Shown here one piece after another: positions 9,532 through 18,018 of a stretch of 63,064 nt of DNA (positions are counted from its first letter, which is position 1; every line of letters starts with the position of its first letter). Under the pieces are notes generated by a model. That model did no database searches. It was not told where the DNA came from and saw nothing but the letters and a program-made list of their open reading frames with translations. Both the position numbers and the translations under genes were made by a program. The stretch spans positions 1-63,064 of the forward strand of contig JAEOSK010000014.1 of assembly GCA_016840405.1 (NCBI GenBank). Reading direction: 5' to 3'. Source of the DNA: Candidatus Hermodarchaeum yapensis. Lineage in GTDB: Archaea > Asgardarchaeota > Hermodarchaeia > Hermodarchaeales > Hermodarchaeaceae.

Positions 9532-10017
9532 ATGCACATGAGTGATGTAGTATTGGGAAAAGGAAAAAGACTCCTTCTCATGGGCAGTAAAGCCTTCGAA
9601 GACAGGGAATTACCCGAAGAAGTGAAACGACGAATAGATGCCGCTATGGAGCAAGAGATGATTATTATTGTCGGAGAAGCTAAGGGAGCCTCCCATCTTT
9701 ATCAAGACCACTTACAGAGTAAAAACTATCGTGATGTTATTGTTGGACATGCTCGTAGTTTACGCTACAACGCTGGCAATTGGTCCGATATCAAATATGG
9801 TGACAATCTTCGGGAACGCGAACGTAACATGATTGAAGATTGTGATGCTGCCATCGTCATCTGGATGAACAAGAGTAGTGTTATCGCAGGGAACTTGGAA
9901 CGCTTGAAATGGCTGGATAAACCCACATTTCTCTATGACTGCTCCATTTACACCGAAGAGTTGTATGCTGGTCCTCTGGATCAAAACCGAATTTATGAGC
10001 CCTATCTCTCTCAATAA
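9532..10017 (+). CDS. Predicted SLOG/Rossmann-like protein
   Basis: A 161-residue cytosolic protein. The pattern of a short strand (LLLMGS), a strand ending in GEAKGAS, a later acidic DCDAAIVIW strand and a KPTFLYD strand resembles nucleotide-binding SLOG/LOG or deoxyribosyltransferase-like Rossmann folds. I do not recognise a specific family, so the function stays open. Starts are possible at 9532 and 9538; GGTAG 7 nt before the second ATG slightly favours 9538. The gene is divergent from the UvrA-like gene with a 142-nt AT-rich spacer that holds promoter-like sequences for both. Confidence 0.6.
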   Translation: MHMSDVVLGKGKRLLLMGSKAFEDRELPEEVKRRIDAAMEQEMIIIVGEAKGASHLYQDHLQSKNYRDVIVGHARSLRYNAGNWSDIKYGDNLRERERNMIEDCDAAIVIWMNKSSVIAGNLERLKWLDKPTFLYDCSIYTEELYAGPLDQNRIYEPYLSQ

Positions 10018-10142
10018 CTGCTTACAAAATATGGCAAAACACCAAGTACCAGTGAAAAATAAAATGAATCGGTCAGGCAATAACCTTCTTATTTGTTAAG
10101 AGAAGCTCAAGTGCCCGGGTGTGTGAAACACCGTTGCTTACC

Positions 10143-10150
10143 TTTTAAAT
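10143..10150 (+). promoter_or_regulatory. TATA-like box
   Basis: TTTTAAAT lies about 35 nt before the ATG at 10183, giving an expected transcript start near 10172 and a short leader that still holds the GGGGAT ribosome site. Confidence 0.45.
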
Positions 10151-10182
10151 AGCATCATGGGCGCGTGGCTTTGGGGATATCG

Positions 10183-10629
10183 ATGTCTGAACATCTCTAT
10201 ATTCCAATAGATCAATTAGATTCAGGTTTCCAGCAAATTATTCCAGAAGGAGCGACCATCCTATACACTACTCGCGCTAACGTACTCAAACGGGGTATGG
10301 GTGCCCATAAAAAATCGGGCTTCGTTGTCGTAACCGACCAGGGTATCGCATTTCACGCAGCCAAGACAGGGCTCTTTGAAATGTCTATTGTCTCAATGGC
10401 TGCAGGAGCACTTGCTGGTTTTATTCCATGGTCATCTATTGACAAGTTCAACAACTACAAAGACAAAATCCAAGTCAAACACGTTTTACCCGACAATCCA
10501 AAGAAGAAACTCGAATGGTTCTTCAAAGCCGAACGATGTAAAGATCATGGTGAAGAAAAGGGTGACTTTGAAGGGCGTAAGAAAGGATTTGGTCCCTTCG
10601 TCGAAGCTCTTTACAAACAAAACAAGTGA
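10183..10629 (+). CDS. PH-like domain protein
   Basis: A 148-residue soluble protein with a probable bacterial-type pleckstrin-homology fold: a strand with GATILYTTRANV, then GFVVVTDQGIAFH, a short hydrophobic stretch and IPWSSIDKF, the typical order of strands in PHb/GRAM-like proteins. Such domains bind lipids or partner proteins; no partner is evident. I place the start at ATG 10183 because GGGGAT precedes it at good spacing, though the frame is open back to GTG 10165. The transcript probably ends at the strong terminator directly after the gene. Another PH-like protein with zinc ribbons occurs at 40940-41788. Confidence 0.6.
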   Translation: MSEHLYIPIDQLDSGFQQIIPEGATILYTTRANVLKRGMGAHKKSGFVVVTDQGIAFHAAKTGLFEMSIVSMAAGALAGFIPWSSIDKFNNYKDKIQVKHVLPDNPKKKLEWFFKAERCKDHGEEKGDFEGRKKGFGPFVEALYKQNK

Positions 10630-10645
10630 TAACAACCACGCCGGC

Positions 10646-10690
10646 AGAGGACTAGAAGGACCACTTCTAGCCTCTAACCTTATTTTTTTT
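10646..10690 (+). terminator. Strong intrinsic-type terminator
   Basis: AGAGG-a-CTAGAAG (10646-10658) pairs with CTTCTAG-CCTCT (10664-10675) around a 5-nt loop with one bulged A, followed by eight T (10683-10690). It lies 17 nt after the PH-like gene stop and serves the plus strand. Confidence 0.75.
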
Positions 10691-10700
10691 CAAACGCATT

Positions 10701-11153
10701 TTACTCAAGTTTCTTGGGCTTACGCTTAATTGCGATGAGCTTTTTCAAATCCTCAAAATACGATGAATCTGTGACCCTTATCCATAGCCACTTACCATCA
10801 TGTAACTTCTTGGTATTCTGAAATACATCAATGATAGCTGGTAAGAACTGGGATTCTTGGGTAGAAAATTTGTCAATCTCTTTCTTGCCATACACAATTA
10901 GGAAGCTGAAACTATCCTTTTCGGGGAAGAGAGACACAATCGTGCGGCGACTCTTTCGATACCGTACGAGCCAACCATACTTATCACCATAGTATATGGT
11001 TTCTTTTAAGAACTCATAATGGGTTTCCAAGTAATTCTGGATTTGCTTCCATGATGCAATGGCATCAGGATCAGATATGAATGTGATAAAGTCTGTTTCT
11101 TTGGGTTCTCGGGTTCTATCGAACATACGTTGATGGACTTCATCTTTTACCAT
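10701..11153 (-). CDS. DUF3788 family protein
   Basis: About 150 residues. The conserved features of DUF3788 proteins are visible: a GW-LVRYRKSRRTIVSLFP segment, a hydrophobic strand FSFLIVYGKKE, a DGKWLWI strand, and a C-terminal IAIKRKPKK tail. The family's function is unknown; its members are small cytosolic proteins. The ATG at 11153 is preferred because GAGGTG lies 6 nt upstream, although the frame is open to GTG 11162. It is divergent from the BtrH-type gene with only about 32 nt between starts, so their promoters must overlap. Confidence 0.75.
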   Translation of the reverse strand: MVKDEVHQRMFDRTREPKETDFITFISDPDAIASWKQIQNYLETHYEFLKETIYYGDKYGWLVRYRKSRRTIVSLFPEKDSFSFLIVYGKKEIDKFSTQESQFLPAIIDVFQNTKKLHDGKWLWIRVTDSSYFEDLKKLIAIKRKPKKLE

Positions 11154-11185
11154 AAAATTCACCTCTAAGCCTTATGGATTAAAAG

Positions 11186-12565
11186 GTGATGTTGTTATTA
11201 ATGCACTATCTGGCTAATGTGTTCAAAATGATTATTGAAGGTTACTCTAAATTTGGTGCAACGGAACGAACTGCCGGAGCAATACGGAATATTCTAGACT
11301 ATGAAGGCATTGAGGCACCACACAATAGAGAACCATTCAGCGAAGCCTTGCTAATGGGAATTGGTGGAGGATTAGGTGCTGAATATGCAACCTGGGCGTT
11401 CAAACCCTTGGACCCTTCGCGTCCACGAAAATCAAAACTCTACCTTCGTTTTCACCACGTGAAAAATTACGTCGAAAAAAACGAAGAAAGTATGCTTCCA
11501 AAAATTGCCAATCGACTCGGAATCAAACTCACAATAAAAGAAACAGCAAGCACAGAGCGTGCTAACGATTTTCTTCTTGAATCACTGCGATCAAGTAAAC
11601 CCATTATCACGAATCTCTCAGTTTGGCATAGTCAATTTTTACGAAAAGAAATCAATGAGCGATATAACCAAGATCCGAACTTCTTTCCACCACTACTTTA
11701 TGACGAATACGTTAATTTCCTACCTTACTTCACCTTACCCTACCCTTGGATACAACACAATATTGCTACAGTGTTTGGATTTGATTCCGAGTCAAACCAA
11801 GTGCACCTTACTGATTCAAGCACTCAACCCCAAACACTGACCCTCCCTCAATTCAATTTGTCACGAGGTATAATCAGAGGTCGCAAAAATGCTAGCATAC
11901 TGTTGGCTCCACCGGCAAAAGTCAAGGATTTAAGCAAGGCCATTCGGGCAGGTATCCACGACTGTGTCACCAGTCTATTACATGAAAAGACCGTTGTATC
12001 TGGTGCCCACCTACGTGTCGATACGTGGGCTGCTATTGCAAAAGCCTTGACAGAGTCAGAAAAGAAGCGTGGCTGGAGTACTTTATTTGCCGAACCATGG
12101 CAACTCTTCGATACGCTCACGCGACTTCACGCCCAAATTGCCTTTTTCAACAGCGATGGAGGTGCCCTTCGATCTTCCTATAGTGATTTCCTCGAAGAAG
12201 CTAGCACCATTCTTGGTAAACCTGCCCTACGCGAGATAGCTAGACAATTCGCCGATATTGGTATCATGTGGGATGATCTCGGTACCGACGCCCTACCTGA
12301 CGACATCTCACAACTCCAAGACGTTCGAATCGCTGCCCTCAAATGGCATACTCTCTATAAGGTCCATGGACAGTCTGATGCACAACGACTTGAAACGGAA
12401 GCTGAGAAAATCAAAGAAATTCGTGCCCAAGTTTCAGAACAATTTCCTCTTAACCCTAAGGAGCGCCTTGCCTTTTTCAATGATCTTGGTCTTCGCTTCC
12501 TTGACATCTATGATGCAGAAAAAGCCGCCCTACTTGAGCTGAGGAAACAATTCACTTGGCTCTAA
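11186..12565 (+). CDS. BtrH N-terminal / DUF4872-type protein
   Basis: A 459-residue protein. The first 200 residues match the look of the BtrH N-terminal domain: a helix with RNIL, then SEALLMGIGGGLGAEY, a strand of SKPIITNLSVW, and a segment IATVFGFDSES followed by a loop with small residues. The BtrH family belongs to a papain/acyltransferase-like group first known from butirosin biosynthesis, where BtrH transfers an acyl group from a carrier protein. The helical C-terminal half (about 240-459) resembles DUF4872. No carrier protein or biosynthetic genes are next to it, so the acyl donor is unknown. Starts at 11186, 11189 and 11201 are all open. It ends tail-to-tail with the ferritin-like gene, overlapping by 4 nt. 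Confidence 0.55.
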   Translation: MMLLLMHYLANVFKMIIEGYSKFGATERTAGAIRNILDYEGIEAPHNREPFSEALLMGIGGGLGAEYATWAFKPLDPSRPRKSKLYLRFHHVKNYVEKNEESMLPKIANRLGIKLTIKETASTERANDFLLESLRSSKPIITNLSVWHSQFLRKEINERYNQDPNFFPPLLYDEYVNFLPYFTLPYPWIQHNIATVFGFDSESNQVHLTDSSTQPQTLTLPQFNLSRGIIRGRKNASILLAPPAKVKDLSKAIRAGIHDCVTSLLHEKTVVSGAHLRVDTWAAIAKALTESEKKRGWSTLFAEPWQLFDTLTRLHAQIAFFNSDGGALRSSYSDFLEEASTILGKPALREIARQFADIGIMWDDLGTDALPDDISQLQDVRIAALKWHTLYKVHGQSDAQRLETEAEKIKEIRAQVSEQFPLNPKERLAFFNDLGLRFLDIYDAEKAALLELRKQFTWL

Positions 12566-12993
12566 CCAAATTTTTCAAGTTGTTTTGTGTATTCCAAATT
12601 TTCTTCAGCCATCTGCTCAAAGATGTCTGCGGGTTCAATCAAGAATTCTATCTTTTTCGCTGCAACAATATAGAAGGCAGAATTCAGGTTTTCCATAGAT
12701 ACAGCTAGCTCTATCAACTTCTTATCCGGACAGCCCTCTGGACATTCGGTCTTTGGACGAAACTTTTCAGAATTCAGCCCACTAATCGGTTCAAGAATCA
12801 TTTCTGTGGTATTCTCTCTACGGAGGCGCTTTAGAAGCTCCATACGAGTCATGCGCATTTGCATGAATGTTTCAAAGGAACTCTTCAGTTGCTGATTCTT
12901 CGTGATGGCATTCGCTGTTTCATAGAAGGCAGCGGCCATTGCCTCTACTTCGAGGGCAAATTTGATTACGGCTCCAAAGTTTCTCAGTTCCAT
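12562..12993 (-). CDS. Ferritin-like helical protein
   Basis: A 143-residue all-helical protein with an opening helix KFALEVEAMAAAFYETA that resembles the first helix of rubrerythrin/ferritin-like four-helix bundles, where Glu residues bind iron. The later helix IELAVSMENLNSAFYIVAAKK repeats the pattern. A Cys pair (CPEGC) sits between the halves. Whether a full di-iron site is present is uncertain, since not all carboxylate ligands are clear. A GGTGA site precedes the ATG. It follows the aldehyde dehydrogenase gene by 21 nt and is probably co-transcribed with it. Confidence 0.55.
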   Translation of the reverse strand: MELRNFGAVIKFALEVEAMAAAFYETANAITKNQQLKSSFETFMQMRMTRMELLKRLRRENTTEMILEPISGLNSEKFRPKTECPEGCPDKKLIELAVSMENLNSAFYIVAAKKIEFLIEPADIFEQMAEENLEYTKQLEKFG

Positions 12994-13014
12994 TGCATCA
13001 CCGTTGAAAGCGGA

Positions 13015-14469
13015 TTAGAACCACCGAGTAATAACCACTTTGTTTTCCGTGAAAAAGTCTACTGCATCCTTCCCCTGTCCGTGTAAGTCACCAAAGAAGG
13101 AATCCTTCATCCCGGAAAAAGGAAAAGTGGCAATAGGTGCTACAATACCGATGTTAATTCCGATATTTCCTGCCCTAACCCGATACTGATAGTCACGGGC
13201 AATTTTTCCGCTCGAAGTAAACACTGAAGAGGCATTCCCATACGTGTTGGCATGAATGATGTCGATGGCTTCGTCCAAGTCTTTCACATGAATGATCGAC
13301 ATAACTGGACCAAAGATTTCCTCTTTAGCAATTGTCATCTCGGGGGTGACTTTATCGAAGATGTTTGGACCAATGAAGAGTCCCTTTGGATAATCGGGAA
13401 TCTTAACATTCCGTCCGTCCAAGATGAGTTCAGCGCCTTCTTTGATTCCCGTTTCAATGTATCCCAATACACGTTTCAGTGCGGCTTTCGTCGCAATAGG
13501 ACCCATTTGCACATCTTCGTTCAATCCATTACCAATAACCAATTCTTTAGCAGCATTCACGACAGCCACTTTGAGTGGGTTGTAAACCTCTCCCACAGCA
13601 AGCAATACTGCACCACTCAGGCATCGCTGTCCCGTGTTTCCAAAGAACGAACTCATCAGATTAGGGACCGTCCGTTCGATATTTGCATCCGGCATCACGG
13701 TGATGAAGTTTTTCGCCCCTGCTTGAACTTGTGCTCGTTTGCCATGTTCACCACATTTCTTGTAGAGTAATTTACCAATCGGTGTAGAACCGACAAAGGA
13801 CATCCCGACAGTATCCGGGCTTTTAATGAGAGCATTTACCACTTCGGGTCCACCATTGACCAGATTCATCACACCTTTAGGAAATCCGACCTTATCGATT
13901 AGTTCAAACTGTCGAATCTGGCTCAATGGAACTTGCTCGGATGGCTTCACGATATACGTATTCCCACACGCAATAGCAAATGGCCAAAACCACGTCGGCA
14001 CCATCCCCGGAAAATTAAACGGTGCCACACAAAAGAACACGCCCAAGGGTTGTTTGATCACCATTTCATCGATTCCGGCAGCGATATCTTCAAAATTATA
14101 CCCCATTTGAAGTGTGGGAATGCTGGCAGCCGCTTCAACGTTTTCAACTGCACGGCGATATTCACCTCGCGACTCATCAATGATCTTTCCATGTTCCATG
14201 GTAATGGTTTTCGAGAGCTCTTCAAAATAATCTTCAAGCAAATTCCGGAAACGATATAGATAGCGAATCCGGGTCTGGGCAGGAGTTGACCGCCAACGCT
14301 CATAAGCCGTTTTTGCGGCTTCAATGGCTTCTTGAGCTTCCTCCGCAGTCGACATGGGTGTCCTAGCTAACAATTCGCCAGTTGTCGGACTAATAACATC
14401 CCGGGTTTCTTTCGACTTCGACTCAACCCATCGCCCGTTAATATAATTCTTGACAACTTCACCCTTCAT
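13015..14469 (-). CDS. mmsA: Methylmalonate-semialdehyde dehydrogenase (CoA-acylating)
   Basis: A 484-residue aldehyde dehydrogenase of the MMSDH type, which turns methylmalonate or malonate semialdehyde into propionyl- or acetyl-CoA with NAD+ in valine, thymine or inositol breakdown. The nucleophile Cys283 lies in GNTGQRCLSGA. The usual general-base Glu motif is replaced by QAGAKNF, as expected for CoA-acylating members. The end FSGMKDSFFGDLHGQGK and the final TRWF are also characteristic. Length is normal, without signal peptide. A palindrome sits just upstream between the TATA-like element and the expected transcript start, suggesting repression. The ferritin-like gene follows in the same direction. 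Confidence 0.92.
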   Translation of the reverse strand: MKGEVVKNYINGRWVESKSKETRDVISPTTGELLARTPMSTAEEAQEAIEAAKTAYERWRSTPAQTRIRYLYRFRNLLEDYFEELSKTITMEHGKIIDESRGEYRRAVENVEAAASIPTLQMGYNFEDIAAGIDEMVIKQPLGVFFCVAPFNFPGMVPTWFWPFAIACGNTYIVKPSEQVPLSQIRQFELIDKVGFPKGVMNLVNGGPEVVNALIKSPDTVGMSFVGSTPIGKLLYKKCGEHGKRAQVQAGAKNFITVMPDANIERTVPNLMSSFFGNTGQRCLSGAVLLAVGEVYNPLKVAVVNAAKELVIGNGLNEDVQMGPIATKAALKRVLGYIETGIKEGAELILDGRNVKIPDYPKGLFIGPNIFDKVTPEMTIAKEEIFGPVMSIIHVKDLDEAIDIIHANTYGNASSVFTSSGKIARDYQYRVRAGNIGINIGIVAPIATFPFSGMKDSFFGDLHGQGKDAVDFFTENKVVITRWF

Positions 14470-14488
14470 GGACGTTCACAACTCAATA

Positions 14489-14503
14489 ACATCAATTTGA
14501 TGT
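14489..14503. promoter_or_regulatory. Candidate operator upstream of mmsA
   Basis: ACATCAA-T-TTGATGT is a perfect 7-bp dyad 20 nt upstream of the mmsA start. On the minus strand a T-rich TATA-like element (about 14507-14516) lies just before it, so a bound protein would cover the expected transcript start. The binding protein is unknown. Confidence 0.45.
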
Positions 14504-14691
14504 AGTAAAAAGAGGGGTGAATAACTCCTTAAAGATAGTCGGTTGAGCCATGAGTTCCATTTCTCGTAGACACGGGATGTTGAACTTAGCACGTTTTTGG
14601 AGTTGCCTAGTATCTTAACCTTGATAATTCACAGTTGTTGGGTAACTAGGGCAATTGTGCTGTTTACCCATCGGACACTCACGCAATTCCT

Positions 14692-15729
14692 TCAGGTTTC
14701 TGACAATACGCGCATATCGGCATCCTTGAAGTAACGATGAGCCCGTTTCCCATACTTAGCATCTAGTTTCATGGCAAATTCTTGAAGAGCCTTCAAGGTG
14801 GCAAGACCACCAATTTTGTTATCAAATGAGAGGTTCATCTCCCATCCATGTTTCCGTAAACTCATGGTAGGTGTTGCCCACCCTTCTGCTAATTCGACAA
14901 GTTCACCACGCACTCCGAACTTCTTGAGATTCTTCAACACAATATCTCTAACTGTAGTCCAGGTGCCAAGACCTGTCTCGTTCTTCCGATTTTCAATGTA
15001 TGTCTCGGCTTCTACGACAAGATATCCACCATTCTCCTCCTTGGGCTTCCCATATCTAGCAAAAATCCAGAGAAATCGAATAAGATGTAGAATTCGATTC
15101 TTCAGTCGATGTTGCTGGGGTAAAATATCAGTGTCTTTTAATCCCAACGAGGACTTCTTAATTCCTGCAAGAAGAGAATGAACCGCCTTGAACTCCTTAA
15201 TTTCATTTGATGAATGGGGTAAGTTTTCCGGGAAGTCCACGATTTTTAGTTTCAGAGGTTCTTCTACGATAGGATCGACAATCTGGTTGGGAGATAGTGT
15301 TGCTCGGATTTTTTCAAGGCGTTTCACTCCCTCGAAAGGCTCGACAAATGTTCGATAATCCTCATCGGACATGGGTTCACCCATTCTCTTCTCAAACGTT
15401 TCCCGGGTCCAAGTCCCCGCATGTTGTATTTCAAAATCACAAGGAAATCGGGAACAATAAGCACAGTTCATAATACCCGCCTTCGTCACGCACTGTCGAA
15501 TCCGACACCCACGGCGGAAATTCGCATGCCAATGTTTTGCATCCTTGGGAATTTTGTCCTCTGGTGTCAAACACAAAAGACACGGTTTCTTCGTCGGTGT
15601 AAATCCCAGAATCGTCTTGGCTCGCTTAGCAAACGCCGGAAAATCTTCCGGTGGCAGATCTTTTCTTGTAATCGGTGACCACGGACATCCTCCACAATTC
15701 ATCCCACATTTCGACACAACTTCAACCAT
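14692..15729 (-). CDS. DUF3795 domain protein
   Basis: About 345 residues. The first 110 residues form a Cys-rich DUF3795 domain with CGMNCGGC, CLLC, CRIRQC and NCAYC, probably binding metal (zinc or iron-sulfur; not decidable from sequence). The remaining 230 residues are soluble and mostly helical, without a family I recognise; the end resembles the DUF3788-like theme of a GWEMNLSF strand plus KYGKRAHRYFKD, but this is weak. The ATG at 15729 is chosen because GGGTGA lies 7 nt upstream and DUF3795 usually starts near the N-terminus; an alternative ATG at 15795 would be nearly leaderless from the TTAATTATATAG box near 15815-15825. Confidence 0.65.
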   Translation of the reverse strand: MVEVVSKCGMNCGGCPWSPITRKDLPPEDFPAFAKRAKTILGFTPTKKPCLLCLTPEDKIPKDAKHWHANFRRGCRIRQCVTKAGIMNCAYCSRFPCDFEIQHAGTWTRETFEKRMGEPMSDEDYRTFVEPFEGVKRLEKIRATLSPNQIVDPIVEEPLKLKIVDFPENLPHSSNEIKEFKAVHSLLAGIKKSSLGLKDTDILPQQHRLKNRILHLIRFLWIFARYGKPKEENGGYLVVEAETYIENRKNETGLGTWTTVRDIVLKNLKKFGVRGELVELAEGWATPTMSLRKHGWEMNLSFDNKIGGLATLKALQEFAMKLDAKYGKRAHRYFKDADMRVLSET

Positions 15730-15847
15730 ACGATCTTCACCCAACCCATCCTTCCAATACAATCTTGGGAACCCGAAGGGGTCCCAAACAAACATCCCAT
15801 ATCCACTCTTCTATATAATTAAGGACCCCTTCACCCTAGTAATTCTG

Positions 15848-16402
15848 TTACAAGGCCCAAGACAGGACAAAAAACGCCCTACCACCACCCTTCGATGTTG
15901 TTCCATCCATTTTCTTCTGGTAAATCCGTAGCGTGAAGCCTGCATGGGGTTCCTCTTGTTCCCCGATTTTCTGATAACCCAGCTTCTCGTAGAAATGGTG
16001 GTTTCGAGTATGCCACTCCGGCGTGTCCAACATCCAGCGCTTTGCAGGAAAGGTTTCATGAATGTATTCCATTACTCGTGAACCAACACCAAGATTCTGA
16101 TACTCTGGATCTAGAAAGATTGTTCCCAGCCTATTTGTTCCCTTTTCTGGATGATCCCGAAACACAATAAACGCCCCGATCAAAGCGTCATCAAGAATGA
16201 TTTTGTAGAATTTATCAAGACGCATCCACTGTCGAAAAAAGCTCCCATTATTGTACCCTTCAGGACCTCCTTCGGGCTTACCTCGGAACCGTTGTGAATC
16301 ATCATCAAAGCTCCGAGTCATCACCGCTGTCAGGGCCGGAATATCGGCCTCGGTCGCTTCCACGTAACGAAGCTGACCCAGATTTACTTTTTTCATTCTC
16401 AC
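15848..16402 (-). CDS. GNAT acetyltransferase
   Basis: A GCN5-related N-acetyltransferase of about 184 residues. The acetyl-CoA pyrophosphate loop YQNLGVGSRVME is at about 129-140, preceded by strand LGTIFLDPE and followed by the HHFYEKLGYQKIGE motif typical of the family's last helix-strand. The acceptor substrate is unknown. AAGGAG lies 6 nt before GTG 16402, so this start is preferred over TTG 16408 or ATG 16396. It lies 44 nt downstream of the GyrI-like gene and could be in that operon. Confidence 0.85.
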   Translation of the reverse strand: MRMKKVNLGQLRYVEATEADIPALTAVMTRSFDDDSQRFRGKPEGGPEGYNNGSFFRQWMRLDKFYKIILDDALIGAFIVFRDHPEKGTNRLGTIFLDPEYQNLGVGSRVMEYIHETFPAKRWMLDTPEWHTRNHHFYEKLGYQKIGEQEEPHAGFTLRIYQKKMDGTTSKGGGRAFFVLSWAL

Positions 16403-16446
16403 TATCAACTCCTTCTTTCATCTGACTCTTGCACCAATGGAATCCG

Positions 16447-16959
16447 CTACTTGGTAATCGGATAGTACAGATCCAAGACCAGATCTGAACCGGCATCGGG
16501 ATCATGGGCTTTTTCCAACCCGGGATGGCCTCGATACTTGTAGCCATTCACCTTTGCCCATTCATCTAAACGATGCCAGGATTCCAAGATCCCATGTTCT
16601 TTGAAGAAGTCGGATTCCAATTCCTCCTTCAACACACACGTCGTTACGGCGTATTCGCCGCCTTCAACCTCCTTTACCTCGACCACATCATCCGATACGA
16701 TGTCATCGCCCACCTGGATCCAGAACTCGTAGCCATATTCACGTTTTCCGGGTTCTGGTGGAGGTTCATTAAAACCATAAACTGGATGCTTGACCAAGTC
16801 ACCCAGCAGTCCTTTCGATTCTGCCCAGGCTCGCATTTTTGCCCAAGCTTCCAGCTCGGGTGTAATACTGATTACGCGCAAGCTGGCTACCCGCATCGGT
16901 TCAAGCCGAACAATACGAATCTCTTTACTACTCACATTTATCACAACCATCTCACACAT
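16447..16959 (-). CDS. Stand-alone GyrI-like ligand-binding protein
   Basis: About 170 residues forming a GyrI-like (AraC effector-binding/SOUL-type) small-molecule domain without a DNA-binding part. It shares long conserved blocks with the C-terminal half of the regulator encoded just upstream: RLEPMRVAS, a KMRAWAE block, HPVYGFNEP and EYGYEFW. Thus it is a tandem partial duplication of the sensor domain. The start at 16959 follows the regulator's stop by 4 nt; the longer frame to 17073 overlaps the regulator and is unlikely. It may sequester the same ligand or modulate the regulator. Confidence 0.75.
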   Translation of the reverse strand: MCEMVVINVSSKEIRIVRLEPMRVASLRVISITPELEAWAKMRAWAESKGLLGDLVKHPVYGFNEPPPEPGKREYGYEFWIQVGDDIVSDDVVEVKEVEGGEYAVTTCVLKEELESDFFKEHGILESWHRLDEWAKVNGYKYRGHPGLEKAHDPDAGSDLVLDLYYPITK

Positions 16960-16963
16960 ATTC

Positions 16964-17857
16964 TCAGGAGGCTTTTTTGATCTCCTTGATAGGCTGATAC
17001 AAATCGAGGACAACCTCTGCAACTGGAGACCCGGGATTCCGAGTTTTTTCCAAACACTGGCGACTTTCATCAATCTCGTACTTTTCGCTCAGGATCACCC
17101 ACTCCACCAGTTTCTTCCATGGATCGAGAAATCTGTGTTCCTTTGTATATTCGGATTCTAGCTCATCACCTAGTCTGCATGACGTTATAGCAAAAAGCCC
17201 GCCATCTGCATCCTTAGCTTCAATCTCACCTTCACCTTTGAAGAGTGTGCCCATCCGCATCCAGAACTCATACCCATACTCCTTCTGACCGGGTGATGGA
17301 TTTGGATTGTTGAAGCCAAACACCGGGTGATTGTCTAGGTCTTCTAGTAAACCTTGGGGTTCAGCCCATGCTCGCATCTTTTCCCAGGCATCAATTTCTG
17401 GTGTTGCACTGAATGATTTCACGCTAGCTACGCGCATCGGTTCCAACTCGACTACCTGCACAAACAAATCTTCAACCTCCTTCTCCTTGCGTTCAGCATA
17501 GATCCTCTCAATCCATCTCGCAGTCCGTACTGAATGCAGTTCCTGACGGTGTTGCGTCTCCAGATACGCTGAACTTATTGCTGTTAACATAATTTGTCCA
17601 TCTGGGCTGACCTCGTATCGACCTCGGCTCTTCTGAAGGATTACGCCCTCCCTCACTAACAACCCCAGATGATGAGATAACGCAGTTTTCCCGAGACCTG
17701 TAAGTTCCCGTAGTTCACTGAATAATCGAGGACGATGCAACAATGCCGTGAGGATTTGCAACCGTTTTTCATTTGCGATTGCACTCAGCACATGGGCGAC
17801 ATCTTTGCCCAGTTTTCCGATGACATTCCATGCGGTTTCCGTATCCATTTCGTTCAT
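16964..17857 (-). CDS. ArsR-type HTH regulator with GyrI-like sensor
   Basis: About 297 residues. Residues 10-75 (from ATG 17857) form a winged helix-turn-helix: IANEKRLQILTALL, then SELRELTGLGKTALSHHLGLLVREG. A linker helix follows and then a GyrI-like ligand-binding domain (about 130-290) beginning with ELEPMRVASV. It is probably a transcriptional regulator that responds to a hydrophobic or multidrug-like ligand. I chose ATG 17857 because a TATA box lies about 40 nt upstream and the residues encoded before it look unlike protein of this family; the frame is open to 17983. The sensor domain is duplicated in the next gene. Confidence 0.8.
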   Translation of the reverse strand: MNEMDTETAWNVIGKLGKDVAHVLSAIANEKRLQILTALLHRPRLFSELRELTGLGKTALSHHLGLLVREGVILQKSRGRYEVSPDGQIMLTAISSAYLETQHRQELHSVRTARWIERIYAERKEKEVEDLFVQVVELEPMRVASVKSFSATPEIDAWEKMRAWAEPQGLLEDLDNHPVFGFNNPNPSPGQKEYGYEFWMRMGTLFKGEGEIEAKDADGGLFAITSCRLGDELESEYTKEHRFLDPWKKLVEWVILSEKYEIDESRQCLEKTRNPGSPVAEVVLDLYQPIKEIKKAS

Positions 17858-17893
17858 CAGAGGATCCCAGCAGAGGGGGAAAGTGTGGAATTC

Positions 17894-17904
17894 CTTTATA
17901 TTCG
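17894..17904 (-). promoter_or_regulatory. TATA box of ArsR/GyrI regulator
   Basis: On the minus strand the sequence reads GAATATAAAGG. Its centre is about 42 nt before the ATG at 17857, placing the transcript start near 17872 and leaving a leader of about 15 nt. Confidence 0.5.
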
Positions 17905-18018
17905 TTTCGGAAAAATTGAACATTAGTTCTAATTTTACTGAACAATAATAATACGAAATCCCAACTAAATTCAACTTCCTCAACTAGTGCTTCCAACTCA
18001 ATATCCTAATCGCAAAGA

